Origin: an uncultured Collinsella sp.
Lineage (GTDB): Bacteria > Actinomycetota > Coriobacteriia > Coriobacteriales > Coriobacteriaceae
NCBI GenBank assembly: GCA_900547345.1
Contig: URGG01000008.1
Location: 1-34,202, forward strand
Reading direction: 5' to 3'
DNA length: 34,202 bases
The notes beneath the pieces are model-generated. The model worked only from the letters and a program-made list of their open reading frames with translations, had not been told where the DNA came from and made no database searches. The translations under genes were made by a program, and so were the position numbers. This document shows positions 15,177 through 23,689 of this stretch, piece by piece (the stretch's first letter is position 1; each line of letters begins with the position of its first letter).

Positions 15177-17408
15177 CTAGAAGTTGGCGTCGTTGAGCTG
15201 GTCGCTCTCGAGGCCGTCGAGCTGTTGTTGTTCGGGCGTATCTGCGACGCTCTCGAGCAGCTCGGTGGGATCGACGTTCATATCCCTACCGGCCTCGTTG
15301 CCGTTGACCAGGTCGTCCGAGAAGATGTCGACTTCCATTTCCTCGGCCTCTTCAATCTGGATCTCGAGCGGCACCTGGGTGCGCACGAGCTTAACGGCCG
15401 GGCGCATGCGGGCAAAGAGGGGCACGTACTCGATGATGATGGCCGAGTTCTCTAGACCGTACCAGCGTGCCGGGCTTCCGCAGGCGCGGCGGACGGCGTA
15501 CTTGATGGCCATCACGCGGTGGTCATTGCGGTTGATGTCCGTTTCGGGGGCAAGCATCTTGCGCAGCATGCAAAAACGGAAGTCGCCCACGTTGCCGCGT
15601 GTCTCGTAGATGGAGTAGGTGTGATGCTGCGGTGGCAACTCACCCGAGGCCATCAGGTCGCCAACGATCTGACGCAGGTAGGCATTGATGCGCTGATTGA
15701 CCTTAAAGCCCAGGTCCAGGCGCACGCGGAACAAAAAGTCCGTGCCAAAGGTCTCAACGGAATACTCGTGCGTATAGGGCTCGTCGGTAACGTGCACGTT
15801 AATGAACCAGTATGCCTTGGCGCGCTTGGGGTGCTTGTCCAAGATGGAGTAGAGCACGTCGCGGTCGAGCGTGAGCGGGTCGGGGCTGTTGGTGAGGAAC
15901 ACCAGATTGTCGGCGAGCACGGGGTAGGTCTCGTCGCTGCGTAGGCGGTTGAGCTGATCGATGTACTTGGAGACGGGCAGCAGGATCGTCTGCGTGCGCT
16001 CGATGGCGGTGCCGCGGCGCCACACATACATAAGGCCAAACAGCAGCGAGGCCAAGAAGATCATGACGTAACCGCCGTCAAAGAACATGGTGAGGCACGA
16101 GGCGAAGAAGCACAGCTCAATGGCTCCAAAAAGCAGGGCGAAGACGCATGCGCCCAGCTTGTGCTTGAGAATGCCGGCGATATAGCTCGTCAGCAACGTG
16201 GTGGTCATAAGCATGGTCACGGTAATGGCGAGGCCATAGGCGCTCTCCATGCGCTCGGAGTTCTGGAACAGCAGCACGATGAAGATGCAGCCGACCCACA
16301 TGATGTTGTTGACGAGCGGAATATAGAGCTGGCCCTTGGTGTCGCTGGGGTAGTGGATGCGCAGGTGCGGCATGAGGTTGAGGCGCGTTGCCTCGGATAC
16401 CAGTGAGAACGAGCCGGTGATGAGCGCCTGCGAGGCGATGATGGCCGCCACGGCCGAAAGCACGATGGCAAAGGGGCGCAGGGGCTCGGGAAGCATCATA
16501 TAGAACGGGTTGACGATATCCATCGCGAGCATCTGGGGGTTGGAGTTATTGGCGAGCAGCCAAGCTCCCTGACCCAGGTAGTTAAGGATAAGGGCCGCCT
16601 TAACAAACGGCCAGGATGCATAGATGTTTGCCTTGCCCACGTGGCCCATGTCTGAATAGAGCGCCTCGGCACCGGTTGTCGACAGGAAGACAAAGCCGAG
16701 CACCATGATGCCCGAGTGATTGATGGGCGAGAACAGGAACATAATGCCGCGAATGGGGTTGAGCGCGCGCAAGATGGACAGGTTGCCGAGCATGTTGAAC
16801 AGACCGGCGCCTGCCAGGAACAGGAACCACAGCGTCATGAGCGGGCCGAACAGCTTGCCGATCGACGAGGTGCCGGCGCGCTGCATGGCAAATAGGCCGC
16901 AGATAATGATGATGGTAATAATGATGACGTTGGTCTGGCCGTCACCCAAAAGCGCATGGCCCCACTCGATAGTGCGCAGGCCCTCGATGGCTGTGGTAAC
17001 CGTGACGGCGGGAGTGAGGATGCCGTCGGCGAGCAGCGCCGCGCCGCCGATCATGGCAGGTAGGATCAGCCATGGTGCCACTTTGCGCACCAGGCTAAAC
17101 AGGGCGAAGATGCCGCCCTCGTTGTGGTTGTCGGCCTTCATGGCGATTACCACGTACTTGACCGTGGTCACGAGCGTCATGGTCCAGATGACGAGCGAAA
17201 GCGCGCCCAAGATCATGTCCTCGCTGACGGTACCGATGCCGCCGTTGTTGGCGACGATTGATTTCATGGTGTACATGGGGCTCGTGCCGATGTCACCGTA
17301 GACGACGCCGAGCGTTACGAGCAGCATGCCAGCGGAGAGGGGGATGGCCCCATGCCCGCCTTGACCACGCTGGTCTTGGGGGCTTGCCTCAAGTTTGTTG
17401 TGTGCCAC
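15177..17408 (-). CDS. kup: Kup-type potassium uptake transporter
   Basis: A 743-residue membrane protein of the KUP/HAK/KT family, a proton-coupled potassium importer. The signature GVVYGDIGTSP lies near residues 34-44, and about 12 hydrophobic segments fill residues 25-470. A long cytoplasmic C-terminal region follows, ending in an acidic, Gln-rich tail. The length is above the roughly 620-660 of many bacterial Kup proteins, mainly because of this C-terminal domain. Start choice: GTG at 17408, because AAGGGAG lies 5 bases upstream. An in-frame ATG at 17426 would put that site inside the gene and has no good site of its own. A GGTCT...AGACC hairpin at 17429-17452 precedes the start. No cyclic-di-AMP riboswitch was recognised. 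Confidence 0.92.
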   Translation of the reverse strand: MAHNKLEASPQDQRGQGGHGAIPLSAGMLLVTLGVVYGDIGTSPMYTMKSIVANNGGIGTVSEDMILGALSLVIWTMTLVTTVKYVVIAMKADNHNEGGIFALFSLVRKVAPWLILPAMIGGAALLADGILTPAVTVTTAIEGLRTIEWGHALLGDGQTNVIIITIIIICGLFAMQRAGTSSIGKLFGPLMTLWFLFLAGAGLFNMLGNLSILRALNPIRGIMFLFSPINHSGIMVLGFVFLSTTGAEALYSDMGHVGKANIYASWPFVKAALILNYLGQGAWLLANNSNPQMLAMDIVNPFYMMLPEPLRPFAIVLSAVAAIIASQALITGSFSLVSEATRLNLMPHLRIHYPSDTKGQLYIPLVNNIMWVGCIFIVLLFQNSERMESAYGLAITVTMLMTTTLLTSYIAGILKHKLGACVFALLFGAIELCFFASCLTMFFDGGYVMIFLASLLFGLMYVWRRGTAIERTQTILLPVSKYIDQLNRLRSDETYPVLADNLVFLTNSPDPLTLDRDVLYSILDKHPKRAKAYWFINVHVTDEPYTHEYSVETFGTDFLFRVRLDLGFKVNQRINAYLRQIVGDLMASGELPPQHHTYSIYETRGNVGDFRFCMLRKMLAPETDINRNDHRVMAIKYAVRRACGSPARWYGLENSAIIIEYVPLFARMRPAVKLVRTQVPLEIQIEEAEEMEVDIFSDDLVNGNEAGRDMNVDPTELLESVADTPEQQQLDGLESDQLNDANF

Positions 17409-17507
17409 GTGGACTCCCTTAGACATCTGGTCTCTGCCAAGGGCAGTAGACCTTTATGCCATCTTTATACATATAAGAGCAGTTTGGCACATCGGGATGT
17501 TTTAGAC

Positions 17508-17531
17508 AATAATCCCCAGCTGGGGATTATT
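17508..17531. terminator. Perfect 24-bp palindrome between the EamA gene and kup
   Basis: AATAATCCCC and GGGGATTATT pair perfectly around AGCT, itself palindromic. It lies 35 bases after the stop of the minus-strand EamA gene. Its A/T-rich flanks could serve as a T-tract in either direction, so it is called a probable terminator. The lack of a true loop also fits a protein-binding site. Its ATCCCCA/TGGGGAT core recurs in the repeat at 1620-1650. Confidence 0.5.
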
Positions 17532-17565
17532 CATATACGCAGGTAGCATTTCAAAGTGGGGGCTT

Positions 17566-18477
17566 TTAAGCACGTGCCGCCTGGGCGATGCCCGCTTTGG
17601 CGCCTGCGCGTCTGCCGGCGAGTTCGCAAAAAATCGCGCCGCCGATGATAAGCGCGGCGCCCATCAGACGGACCGATGTTATGGCTTCGCCCAAAAGGAC
17701 GGCCGAGAACACGACGGCCGAAAGCGGCTCAAGGTAGCCGACGACGGCGACGGTCTGCACGGGCAGTTTGGCGACGGCGCTAAAGTAGAGCAGGCAACCG
17801 ATGCCGGTGTTGACGACGCCGAGCATGACGACGGCGCGCCAATCGATGCATGCGGCGACGCCGGCGGACAGGAACGAGGGAGCGCCCTGCGTGATGAGCG
17901 TGATGACCAGCGCGGTCACAAAGGCGGCGCTCACCTGGAGCGCGGAGTTCTCGAGGCCTTCGATGTGTGGCGCACCCTTGCTAGCGATGACCATCAGTGC
18001 ATAGCAAAATGCCGAGGCGATGTCGCAGGCGATACCCGCAATGGGTATATTGCCGCCTAGACCTTGCGCTGCGATGAGAAAAGCGCCGCACGCGACGGCG
18101 ATAAACCCGGCGATTTTGCCGCCGGTCAGTTTTTCGCCAAAGATAAACGGCGAGAGGGCCATGACAATGATGGGGCCGCAGTAGTACAGCAGCGAGGAAA
18201 CGCCGACGCCGATCGTCTGGTAGGCGCGGAACAGGAATATCCAGCTGGCGCCCAGTGCGGCCCCCGAGAGGATGAGAGCCGCAGCTTCGCGGGGACGAGA
18301 TGGCGCCTGCAGTTTATGACGTTGGGTGATGGCGAGGATGGTGACAAGCGAGAGAGCGCCCAAAAACGTGCGTAGTAGCACGATATCGGAGCTCGGCAGC
18401 GCGATGGCAGCGGCGATGATGCCGTTGGAGCCAAACAATAGCAATGCTGCTAAGTACGTAAACAGTCCGTTGTTCAT
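17566..18477 (-). CDS. EamA/DMT-family transporter
   Basis: A 303-residue membrane protein with ten hydrophobic segments arranged as two EamA repeats, typical of drug/metabolite transporter superfamily members that export amino acids or other small metabolites. The second repeat carries the usual GYLEPLSAVVFSAVLLGE motif. AGAGGGGA lies upstream of the ATG at 18477. It is divergent from a LysR gene with a shared 118-base control region, a common arrangement in which the LysR protein controls the transporter. The substrate is not recognisable. Confidence 0.9.
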   Translation of the reverse strand: MNNGLFTYLAALLLFGSNGIIAAAIALPSSDIVLLRTFLGALSLVTILAITQRHKLQAPSRPREAAALILSGAALGASWIFLFRAYQTIGVGVSSLLYYCGPIIVMALSPFIFGEKLTGGKIAGFIAVACGAFLIAAQGLGGNIPIAGIACDIASAFCYALMVIASKGAPHIEGLENSALQVSAAFVTALVITLITQGAPSFLSAGVAACIDWRAVVMLGVVNTGIGCLLYFSAVAKLPVQTVAVVGYLEPLSAVVFSAVLLGEAITSVRLMGAALIIGGAIFCELAGRRAGAKAGIAQAARA

Positions 18478-18506
18478 GCGCTGACATCCCCTCTATATCC
18501 GAGCAT

Positions 18507-18576
18507 GTTCACTATGGGTGAACTGACTTTAGAAGAAAAGCGAATATAATGCATGGATAGTATGAGAAAAACTCAT
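18507..18576. promoter_or_regulatory. Shared control region with two dyads and a TATAAT promoter
   Basis: GTTCAC and GTGAAC (18507-18512 and 18518-18523) form an interrupted dyad. A plus-strand promoter CTGACT (18523-18528), 16 bases, TATAAT (18545-18550) follows. ATGAG and CTCAT (18562-18566 and 18572-18576) form a second dyad around AAAAA, just after the expected start of transcription. The layout fits LysR binding with autoregulation and control of the divergent EamA gene. Confidence 0.5.
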
Positions 18577-18595
18577 GCAAAGGTGGAGGGGTGCC

Positions 18596-19453
18596 GTGGA
18601 AACGAATATTCAAAAGATGCAGGTGCTGCTCGAGACCGTGCGCGCCGGCAGTTTTACGCGCGCCGCCGAGCGGCTGAGCTATTCGCAGTCGGGCGTGAGC
18701 CGTATGGTGGCCGATCTCGAGGCTGACTGGGGCTTTAAATTGCTCGATAGAAGCCGCGAGGGCGTAGTGCTTTCTGCCGATGGACGGCAAGTTATGCCGG
18801 CGGTCGAGGCGTTATGCGAGGAATTCGTTCGTTTGCAGCGACGGGTGGATGAGATGCGTGGACTCATGCGCGGCAAAATCTGCATCGGTACGTTTTCGAG
18901 TGTGGCGACCCACATACTGCCGCCGGTGATTGCGCGCTTTCGTGCCGATCACCCGGACGTCGATTATGAGTTGCTAATGGGTGATTACTCCGAGATTGAG
19001 CAATGGGTGGCAGAAGGCCGCTGCGACCTGGGCTTTATTCCGCGCGAGCCACGCGGCGCCGGCGTGGCGTCGCGGCCGTTGGTGCAAGATGAGTTGATGG
19101 CCGTGGTGCCAGCAGACTCCTCGCTTGCCACGGCGGAGGTCGTCTCTCTTGCCGATTTGGCAAACGAGCAATTTATTCTGCTGGAACGCGGCACCGATGA
19201 CGAGATTACGCCGCTGTTTCGTCGGGCGGGGCTGGCAGTGCGCTCAAAACTGTCGACTTGGGATGACTATGCAATTATGGCTATGGTCGAGGACGGCTTG
19301 GGTGTGAGCATTCTTCCCGCGCTCATCTTGCGCCGCTGCCAGTTCGATGTTGCCGTGCGCCCGCTCGAGGGACGTCCTCATCGGCAGATTAATGCGATAT
19401 ATCGCACGGCTGACGTTTCGCTTGCCGCCGCTCGATTCCTTGAATACCTCTAA
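18596..19453 (+). CDS. LysR-family regulator divergent from the EamA transporter
   Basis: A 285-residue LysR protein. The helix-turn-helix lies at about residues 15-60 (SFTRAAERLSYSQSGVSRMV), followed by a substrate-binding effector domain starting near GKICIGTFSS. The start is GTG at 18596: GGTGGAGGGG ends 4 bases upstream, whereas an in-frame ATG at 18575 has no suitable site. It is slightly short for the family, but both domains seem complete. It probably controls the adjacent EamA transporter and itself. Its ligand is unknown. Confidence 0.9.
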   Translation: METNIQKMQVLLETVRAGSFTRAAERLSYSQSGVSRMVADLEADWGFKLLDRSREGVVLSADGRQVMPAVEALCEEFVRLQRRVDEMRGLMRGKICIGTFSSVATHILPPVIARFRADHPDVDYELLMGDYSEIEQWVAEGRCDLGFIPREPRGAGVASRPLVQDELMAVVPADSSLATAEVVSLADLANEQFILLERGTDDEITPLFRRAGLAVRSKLSTWDDYAIMAMVEDGLGVSILPALILRRCQFDVAVRPLEGRPHRQINAIYRTADVSLAAARFLEYL

Positions 19454-19512
19454 ACGTGTGCACGTCATTGTCCGCTTTGGGCAAATCTCGGAGTTCGGTT
19501 CGTTTTCTTATG

Positions 19513-19597
19513 AAATTGAACTTTCGAATGAGGTGCCGCGTTATACTGCTGCCTAAATTGAACCCTGGTTCAATTCGTGTTCTATAAATTGAACTTT
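19513..19597. promoter_or_regulatory. Repeated AATTGAAC operator-like sites around a TATACT promoter
   Basis: AAATTGAACTTT occurs twice, identically, at 19513-19524 and 19586-19597. Between them AATTGAACC and GGTTCAATT form an inverted pair at 19556-19575 with a 2-base spacer. A -10-like TATACT lies at 19542-19547. The sites thus cover the upstream promoter region, the likely transcription start and the leader of the helix-turn-helix/aminotransferase gene. This strongly suggests binding by its own DNA-binding domain. Confidence 0.65.
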
Positions 19598-19615
19598 GCC
19601 AGCAAGGAGATTCCT

Positions 19616-21136
19616 GTGGCCCAAGAGACGTTTAGCGATCGCCTGCGACAGACTATGTCCGATCGCGACGTTCGCCAGTCGGACGTAATCCGCGCATCGG
19701 AGATGCTCGGTAAAAAACTCGGCAAGAGTCAGATGAGCCAATATGTGAGCGGCAAGACGATTCCGCGGCGCGATGTGGCTGAGCTGCTCGCCCGTATTTT
19801 GGAGGTCGATGTTACCTGGCTGCTTGCCGGCGACGCCGATCAAGGCGAGGCATCATCACCCCGCAACGATTCCAAGCCCGAACCCCATCCCTCAGCTCAA
19901 ATTGCAAGGAGCACCACCATGCGCACTTTTTCTAAATCCACCAAGCTCGATAACGTCCTGTATGACGTTCGCGGCCCCGTCGTCGACGAGGCCGCCCGTA
20001 TGGAGGACGAGGGCGAGCGCATCCTCAAGCTCAATATCGGTAACCCGGCGCCCTTCGGTTTCCGCACGCCCGATGAGGTCATCAAGGACATGCGCCAGCA
20101 GCTGCCCGACTGCGAAGGCTATTCCAACTCGCGCGGCCTGTTCTCCGCGCGCAAGGCGATCATGCAGTATTCGCAGATCAAGGGCCTGCCCAACGTTCAG
20201 ATGGAGCATATCTACACGGGCAACGGCGTGTCCGAGCTCATTCAGCTTTCGATGAACGCGCTGCTCGACAATGGCGACGAGATTCTGATCCCCAGCCCCG
20301 ACTATCCGCTCTGGACGGCGTGCGCAACCCTTGCCGGCGGTCATCCTGTGCACTATCTGTGCGATGAGCAGGCGGATTGGTATCCCGACCTGGAGGATAT
20401 GGAGTCCAAGATTACGAGCGCGACCAAAGCCCTCGTCATCATCAACCCTAACAACCCCACGGGTTCCGTCTATCCGCGCGAGGTGCTCGAGGGCATCGTC
20501 GAGGTTGCACGCAGGCATCAGCTGATGATCTTTGCCGATGAGATCTACGACCGCCTGTGCATGGACGGCTACGAGCACGTCTCGATTGCCTCGCTCGCCC
20601 CCGACCTGCCCTGCGTTACCTTTAGTGGCCTTTCCAAGTCGCACATGATTGCGGGCTATCGTATTGGCTGGATGGTGCTTTCGGGCAACCAGCGCTGCAT
20701 GAGCGACTTCATCATGGGTATCAACATGCTCTCCAACATGCGCCTGTGCTCCAACGTGCCGGCTCAGTCGATCGTTCAGACGGCACTCGGTGGTCATCAG
20801 TCCGTTAACGACTACATCCGTCCCGGCGGCCGTGTCTACGAGCAGCGCAACTTTGTGTATGAGGCGCTCAACAAGATTGACGGCATCTCGGTGGTTAAGC
20901 CGCGCGCGGCGTTCTACATCTTCCCCAAGATGGATGTGAAGAAGTTCAACATCACCGATGACGAGCAGTTCGCCCTCGACCTGCTGCACGAGAAGAAAAT
21001 CCTGATCACGCGCGGCGGCGGCTTTAACTGGGCCGAGCCCGACCACTTCCGCATCGTGTACCTGCCGCGCATGGAAGTGCTCAAAGAGTCGCTCGAAGAC
21101 CTCGCCGACTTCTTCGATCATTACCGCCAGGCGTAA
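19616..21136 (+). CDS. XRE-type HTH domain fused to AlaA-like aminotransferase
   Basis: A 506-residue fusion. Residues 1-75 look like a phage-repressor-type helix-turn-helix (FSDRLRQTMSDRDVRQSDVI, then KSQMSQYVSGKTIPRRDV). Residues 76-101 are a polar linker. Residues 102-506 match E. coli AlaA (glutamate-pyruvate aminotransferase) along their whole length, starting at KSTKLDNVLYDVRGPV. Fold-type I PLP residues are kept: NPNNPTG at 277-283, Asp308 in FADEIYD, Lys341 in GLSKSH and Arg349. The GTG at 19616 has AAGGAG 6 bases upstream. MocR proteins also join a regulator to an aminotransferase, but they use a GntR wing and are not the same architecture. The protein may sense alanine, pyruvate or PLP and repress its own gene. 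It could alternatively be mainly an enzyme. Confidence 0.85.
   Translation: MAQETFSDRLRQTMSDRDVRQSDVIRASEMLGKKLGKSQMSQYVSGKTIPRRDVAELLARILEVDVTWLLAGDADQGEASSPRNDSKPEPHPSAQIARSTTMRTFSKSTKLDNVLYDVRGPVVDEAARMEDEGERILKLNIGNPAPFGFRTPDEVIKDMRQQLPDCEGYSNSRGLFSARKAIMQYSQIKGLPNVQMEHIYTGNGVSELIQLSMNALLDNGDEILIPSPDYPLWTACATLAGGHPVHYLCDEQADWYPDLEDMESKITSATKALVIINPNNPTGSVYPREVLEGIVEVARRHQLMIFADEIYDRLCMDGYEHVSIASLAPDLPCVTFSGLSKSHMIAGYRIGWMVLSGNQRCMSDFIMGINMLSNMRLCSNVPAQSIVQTALGGHQSVNDYIRPGGRVYEQRNFVYEALNKIDGISVVKPRAAFYIFPKMDVKKFNITDDEQFALDLLHEKKILITRGGGFNWAEPDHFRIVYLPRMEVLKESLEDLADFFDHYRQA
19906..19921 (+). promoter_or_regulatory. Internal ribosome binding site for a free aminotransferase
   Basis: AAGGAG at 19906-19911 lies 7 bases before an in-frame ATG at 19919, inside the linker of the fusion gene. 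Starting there would yield a protein of exactly 405 residues, the length of E. coli AlaA. The signal is as good as the main ribosome sites of this genome. Confidence 0.6.
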
Positions 21137-21157
21137 CGGCAAAGGTAGCCTGTAATG

Positions 21158-21195
21158 AAACGGTCGGCCCGCAACGGATGCGGGCCGACCGTTTT
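21158..21195 (+). terminator. Intrinsic terminator after the HTH/aminotransferase gene
   Basis: AAACGGTCGGCCCGCA and TGCGGGCCGACCGTTT form a perfect 16-bp stem around ACGGA and end in a TTTT run followed by C. It begins 21 bases after the stop codon. Confidence 0.9.
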
Positions 21196-21264
21196 CTGTC
21201 TAAGCCCGTGCTGTTAGCACTTGTCTCGTTGAGCGGGCGAGGTTCGCGTGTGAGCGGTAAGTTC

Positions 21265-21330
21265 TATTCCAAAATGGAATACAGTGGGCTTAAGCTGGAA
21301 TTGATGTCCGGGTACCTGCTTTTCTAGAAT
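21265..21330 (+). promoter_or_regulatory. Promoter and upstream dyad of the PTS/hydrolase cassette
   Basis: TTGATG at 21301-21306 and TAGAAT at 21325-21330 are 18 bases apart, giving a likely start about 30 bases before the first ATG. Upstream, TATTCCA and TGGAATA form a dyad around AAA at 21265-21281, in a position suited to an activator site. The cassette's LysR gene at 26,568-27,491 is a candidate to bind it. Confidence 0.5.
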
Positions 21331-21362
21331 GTTTTCAACAAGATGAAAGGCGGTTCCAACCA

Positions 21363-22397
21363 ATGATTATCGATGCAAATTCCTACTGGTTCGACGAGCA
21401 CATCTTTCATGACGAGACGCTCTGCGAACAGTTTTTGGCCGAGGTACCCCGCGCCTATGACACCGAAGGCTATCTGACCATGAATTCCGCCGGCAAACGA
21501 CAGATCGTGATCGAGATGCCCGCCGGTTCTCCGGGTCTTAACTACATTGAGGGCGACTACACCCTCGAGAAGCGCTTGGCCGATATGGATGAGGCGGGGG
21601 TCGACAAGGCGATCCTCAAGCTCCCCGGCTGCCACGAGTGGATGTCGCTCGAGATGTGCCGGCGTTTCAACGACGGTATGGCTGCTGACGCGAAGGCGTC
21701 AAATGGCCGTCTGATTCCGCTTGTCGCCGTGCCGCCCTTTGGCACCAAAGCGAATTTGGAGGAGCTCGACCGCAGGCTCGACGATGGTTTTGCGGGCGTG
21801 CAGCTCTGCGCTCACTACGGCAAGCGCTATCTCGACGACCAGGTCTTCTCGAGCTTTTTCGAGCACCTGAACGAACGCCATGTCACCGTTTACGTGCACC
21901 ATGTTCCCGTGCCGGTCGAGAACGAGTCGCTTCTCGCGTACGACAACCTTCGCCGCTCTTATGGCCGCTGCGTCGACCAAACTACGGCGATCGGCCGAGA
22001 GATCTTTGGTGATTTCTTTGAGCGCTATCCCAATATCAAGATGGTCCACTCCATGCTCGGCGGCGCATACTTTGCGTTCAAGGAGATGCTGCTGCCTCAT
22101 GGTCCCAAGCGCCCTGATGCTTCTGGCCGTTTTCAGGTCGATACCGAGACCGTTTCCAGGCACCTCGAGAACAACATCTATTTCGACATGTCCCATGCCC
22201 AGCCTTGGGGCAAGACACTCCTCGCCTGCGCGGTTGACGTGCTGGGTGCAGACCATATTGTTTTTGGCACGAGCTATCCCGTCAAACGCGAGTGGCTCAC
22301 CGAGGGTGTCGCCTGCGTTCGCGCTGCAAATCTGAGCGATACAGACAGCGACCTTGTGCTTGGCGGTACGGCGCAGCAACTGTACGGTGTCGAGTGA
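21363..22397 (+). CDS. Amidohydrolase-2 (ACMSD-like) family protein with altered metal site
   Basis: A 344-residue TIM-barrel-type protein similar in layout to amidohydrolase family 2 (decarboxylases and hydrolases). The N-terminal metal motif DAHxH is replaced by DANSY (Asn6, Tyr8). The late GSDYP motif reads GTSYP, so the metal aspartate is Ser304. His179/His180 in VYVHHV and His229 near MLGG remain. A standard zinc site is therefore unlikely; the protein could use another mechanism, bind another metal, or be a non-enzymatic partner. AAAGGCGG lies 9 bases before the ATG. It is the first gene of a four-gene cassette with two ceramidase-like genes and a PTS permease, so it probably works on the same imported compound. 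Confidence 0.72.
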   Translation: MIIDANSYWFDEHIFHDETLCEQFLAEVPRAYDTEGYLTMNSAGKRQIVIEMPAGSPGLNYIEGDYTLEKRLADMDEAGVDKAILKLPGCHEWMSLEMCRRFNDGMAADAKASNGRLIPLVAVPPFGTKANLEELDRRLDDGFAGVQLCAHYGKRYLDDQVFSSFFEHLNERHVTVYVHHVPVPVENESLLAYDNLRRSYGRCVDQTTAIGREIFGDFFERYPNIKMVHSMLGGAYFAFKEMLLPHGPKRPDASGRFQVDTETVSRHLENNIYFDMSHAQPWGKTLLACAVDVLGADHIVFGTSYPVKREWLTEGVACVRAANLSDTDSDLVLGGTAQQLYGVE

Positions 22398-22423
22398 GCG
22401 GCAATCAGAGGGGAGTATCTGCC

Positions 22424-23671
22424 ATGGGCGAAGGAGAGATGAGGGCTGGGGCCGCTCGTGTGGCCATCGATCTTGGGAACGTGTTGCCGTTCGACGGTTT
22501 CGACGAACTCCGTCATGAGGTCTTCGCCCGTGCCCTTATCATCGAGGGGACGGGGCGACGCGCCTGCGTCCTTTCGCTTGAGGTCACCTCGATCGCTCCG
22601 GCTCTACTCGCCGATCTGCGTGAGGTTGTTGAGGATGCCGCCAATTGCAGCGGTGCTTATTCTTGGGTGGTTCCTACCCACACGTTTTCCATGCCTCACG
22701 TCCGCACTTCCGGGCATCTTGCCGACGATGCTACCCGCAATTGCAACGAGCGCTATCGCGCAGCGCTCGTCGCTGCCGCCCGCACGGCTGTCGAGCGCGC
22801 TGTTGCGGGCATTCACTCTGCCACGCTCGCCACTGTGGAGGGCGAATGCCCCGTGAACGTTAATCGCGACATTGAGACGCCTGCCGGCTGGTGGTTGGGC
22901 TCGAATCCCAGGGGGTTTGCCGACCACACGATGCCCGTACTCGCCATAAGGGATGCCGGGGGCGAGTATGTTGCCGTGCTCGCGACGGCGGACGTTCAGT
23001 CCTCCGTGCTCGACGGGTCGCGCGACTCCGAGGGGAGGCGCATGGCGAGCGGAGACCTCTTTGGTTTTGCCGCCATGTCACTCGAGCGCGAGCTGGGCGG
23101 CGTTGCCCTGTTGCTGCCAGGCGCCGCGGGCGACCAAGGTCCGGCGGAGCGCGCCATGAACGTCATGTTCGATGCGGCCGGCGTTAAGCAGACGGTCGAT
23201 GCCCATGAGGACGGATACCGCATGCTGCACCAGCAGGGGCAGGCCTTGGGCAATGCTTTGATCGAAGCCGCTCGCATGGCGCGTGAGGATGACGCTACCG
23301 GCATTGATGCCCGCACGGTCGACGTTCTCCTGCCCGCTCAGACACGCGCCGATTTTCACTCTTTGGCTCCGCACCGAACGTATGAGTTTCATGCCGCTGG
23401 CGAGCAGCGCACGAGGGTCTATCTGCTCCGGCTGGGAAACGTCGAGCTTGTCGGCGTACAACCCGAGGTCTCGAGTGCATTCGGCGCCACTGTGCGCGCC
23501 GCCCGGTCCGGCTCTGTGTTCTTTGCCACGCTCGTCAACGGCGGACAGAAGTACCTACCGGCTCCCGACGCGTACGAAAAAATCACCTATGAGGCTATGA
23601 ACTCCGGTTTTGCCGCCGGATCCCATGAGCGCCTCGTCGAAATCATCATTGCCGCCTTGAATGCGGCGTGA
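22424..23671 (+). CDS. Neutral-ceramidase-like protein, degenerate paralogue
   Basis: A 415-residue protein homologous to the next gene product. Shared landmarks are PTHTFS (85-89), GAAGDQGP near 233-240, an E in VQPEVSS and NGGQKYLPAPDAYEK near the end. These match the neutral/alkaline ceramidase N-domain layout. However, the second His of HxH is Phe88, the AVH histidine position reads ATAD, and the GDxS serine is missing. Zinc binding and catalysis as in ceramidases are doubtful. No signal peptide is present, unlike secreted ceramidases. The start is ATG 22424, with GGGGAG 8 bases upstream. It follows the amidohydrolase by 26 bases and precedes its intact paralogue by 18. It may act as a structural partner or on a different bond. 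Confidence 0.6.
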   Translation: MGEGEMRAGAARVAIDLGNVLPFDGFDELRHEVFARALIIEGTGRRACVLSLEVTSIAPALLADLREVVEDAANCSGAYSWVVPTHTFSMPHVRTSGHLADDATRNCNERYRAALVAAARTAVERAVAGIHSATLATVEGECPVNVNRDIETPAGWWLGSNPRGFADHTMPVLAIRDAGGEYVAVLATADVQSSVLDGSRDSEGRRMASGDLFGFAAMSLERELGGVALLLPGAAGDQGPAERAMNVMFDAAGVKQTVDAHEDGYRMLHQQGQALGNALIEAARMAREDDATGIDARTVDVLLPAQTRADFHSLAPHRTYEFHAAGEQRTRVYLLRLGNVELVGVQPEVSSAFGATVRAARSGSVFFATLVNGGQKYLPAPDAYEKITYEAMNSGFAAGSHERLVEIIIAALNAA

Positions 23672-23689
23672 CACAGAAGGAGAACGTGC

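Noticed and set aside
17409..17565. Cyclic-di-AMP riboswitch before kup
   Set aside because: Such switches often control potassium transporters, but the conserved aptamer blocks were not found. Only a short GGTCT/AGACC hairpin is present.
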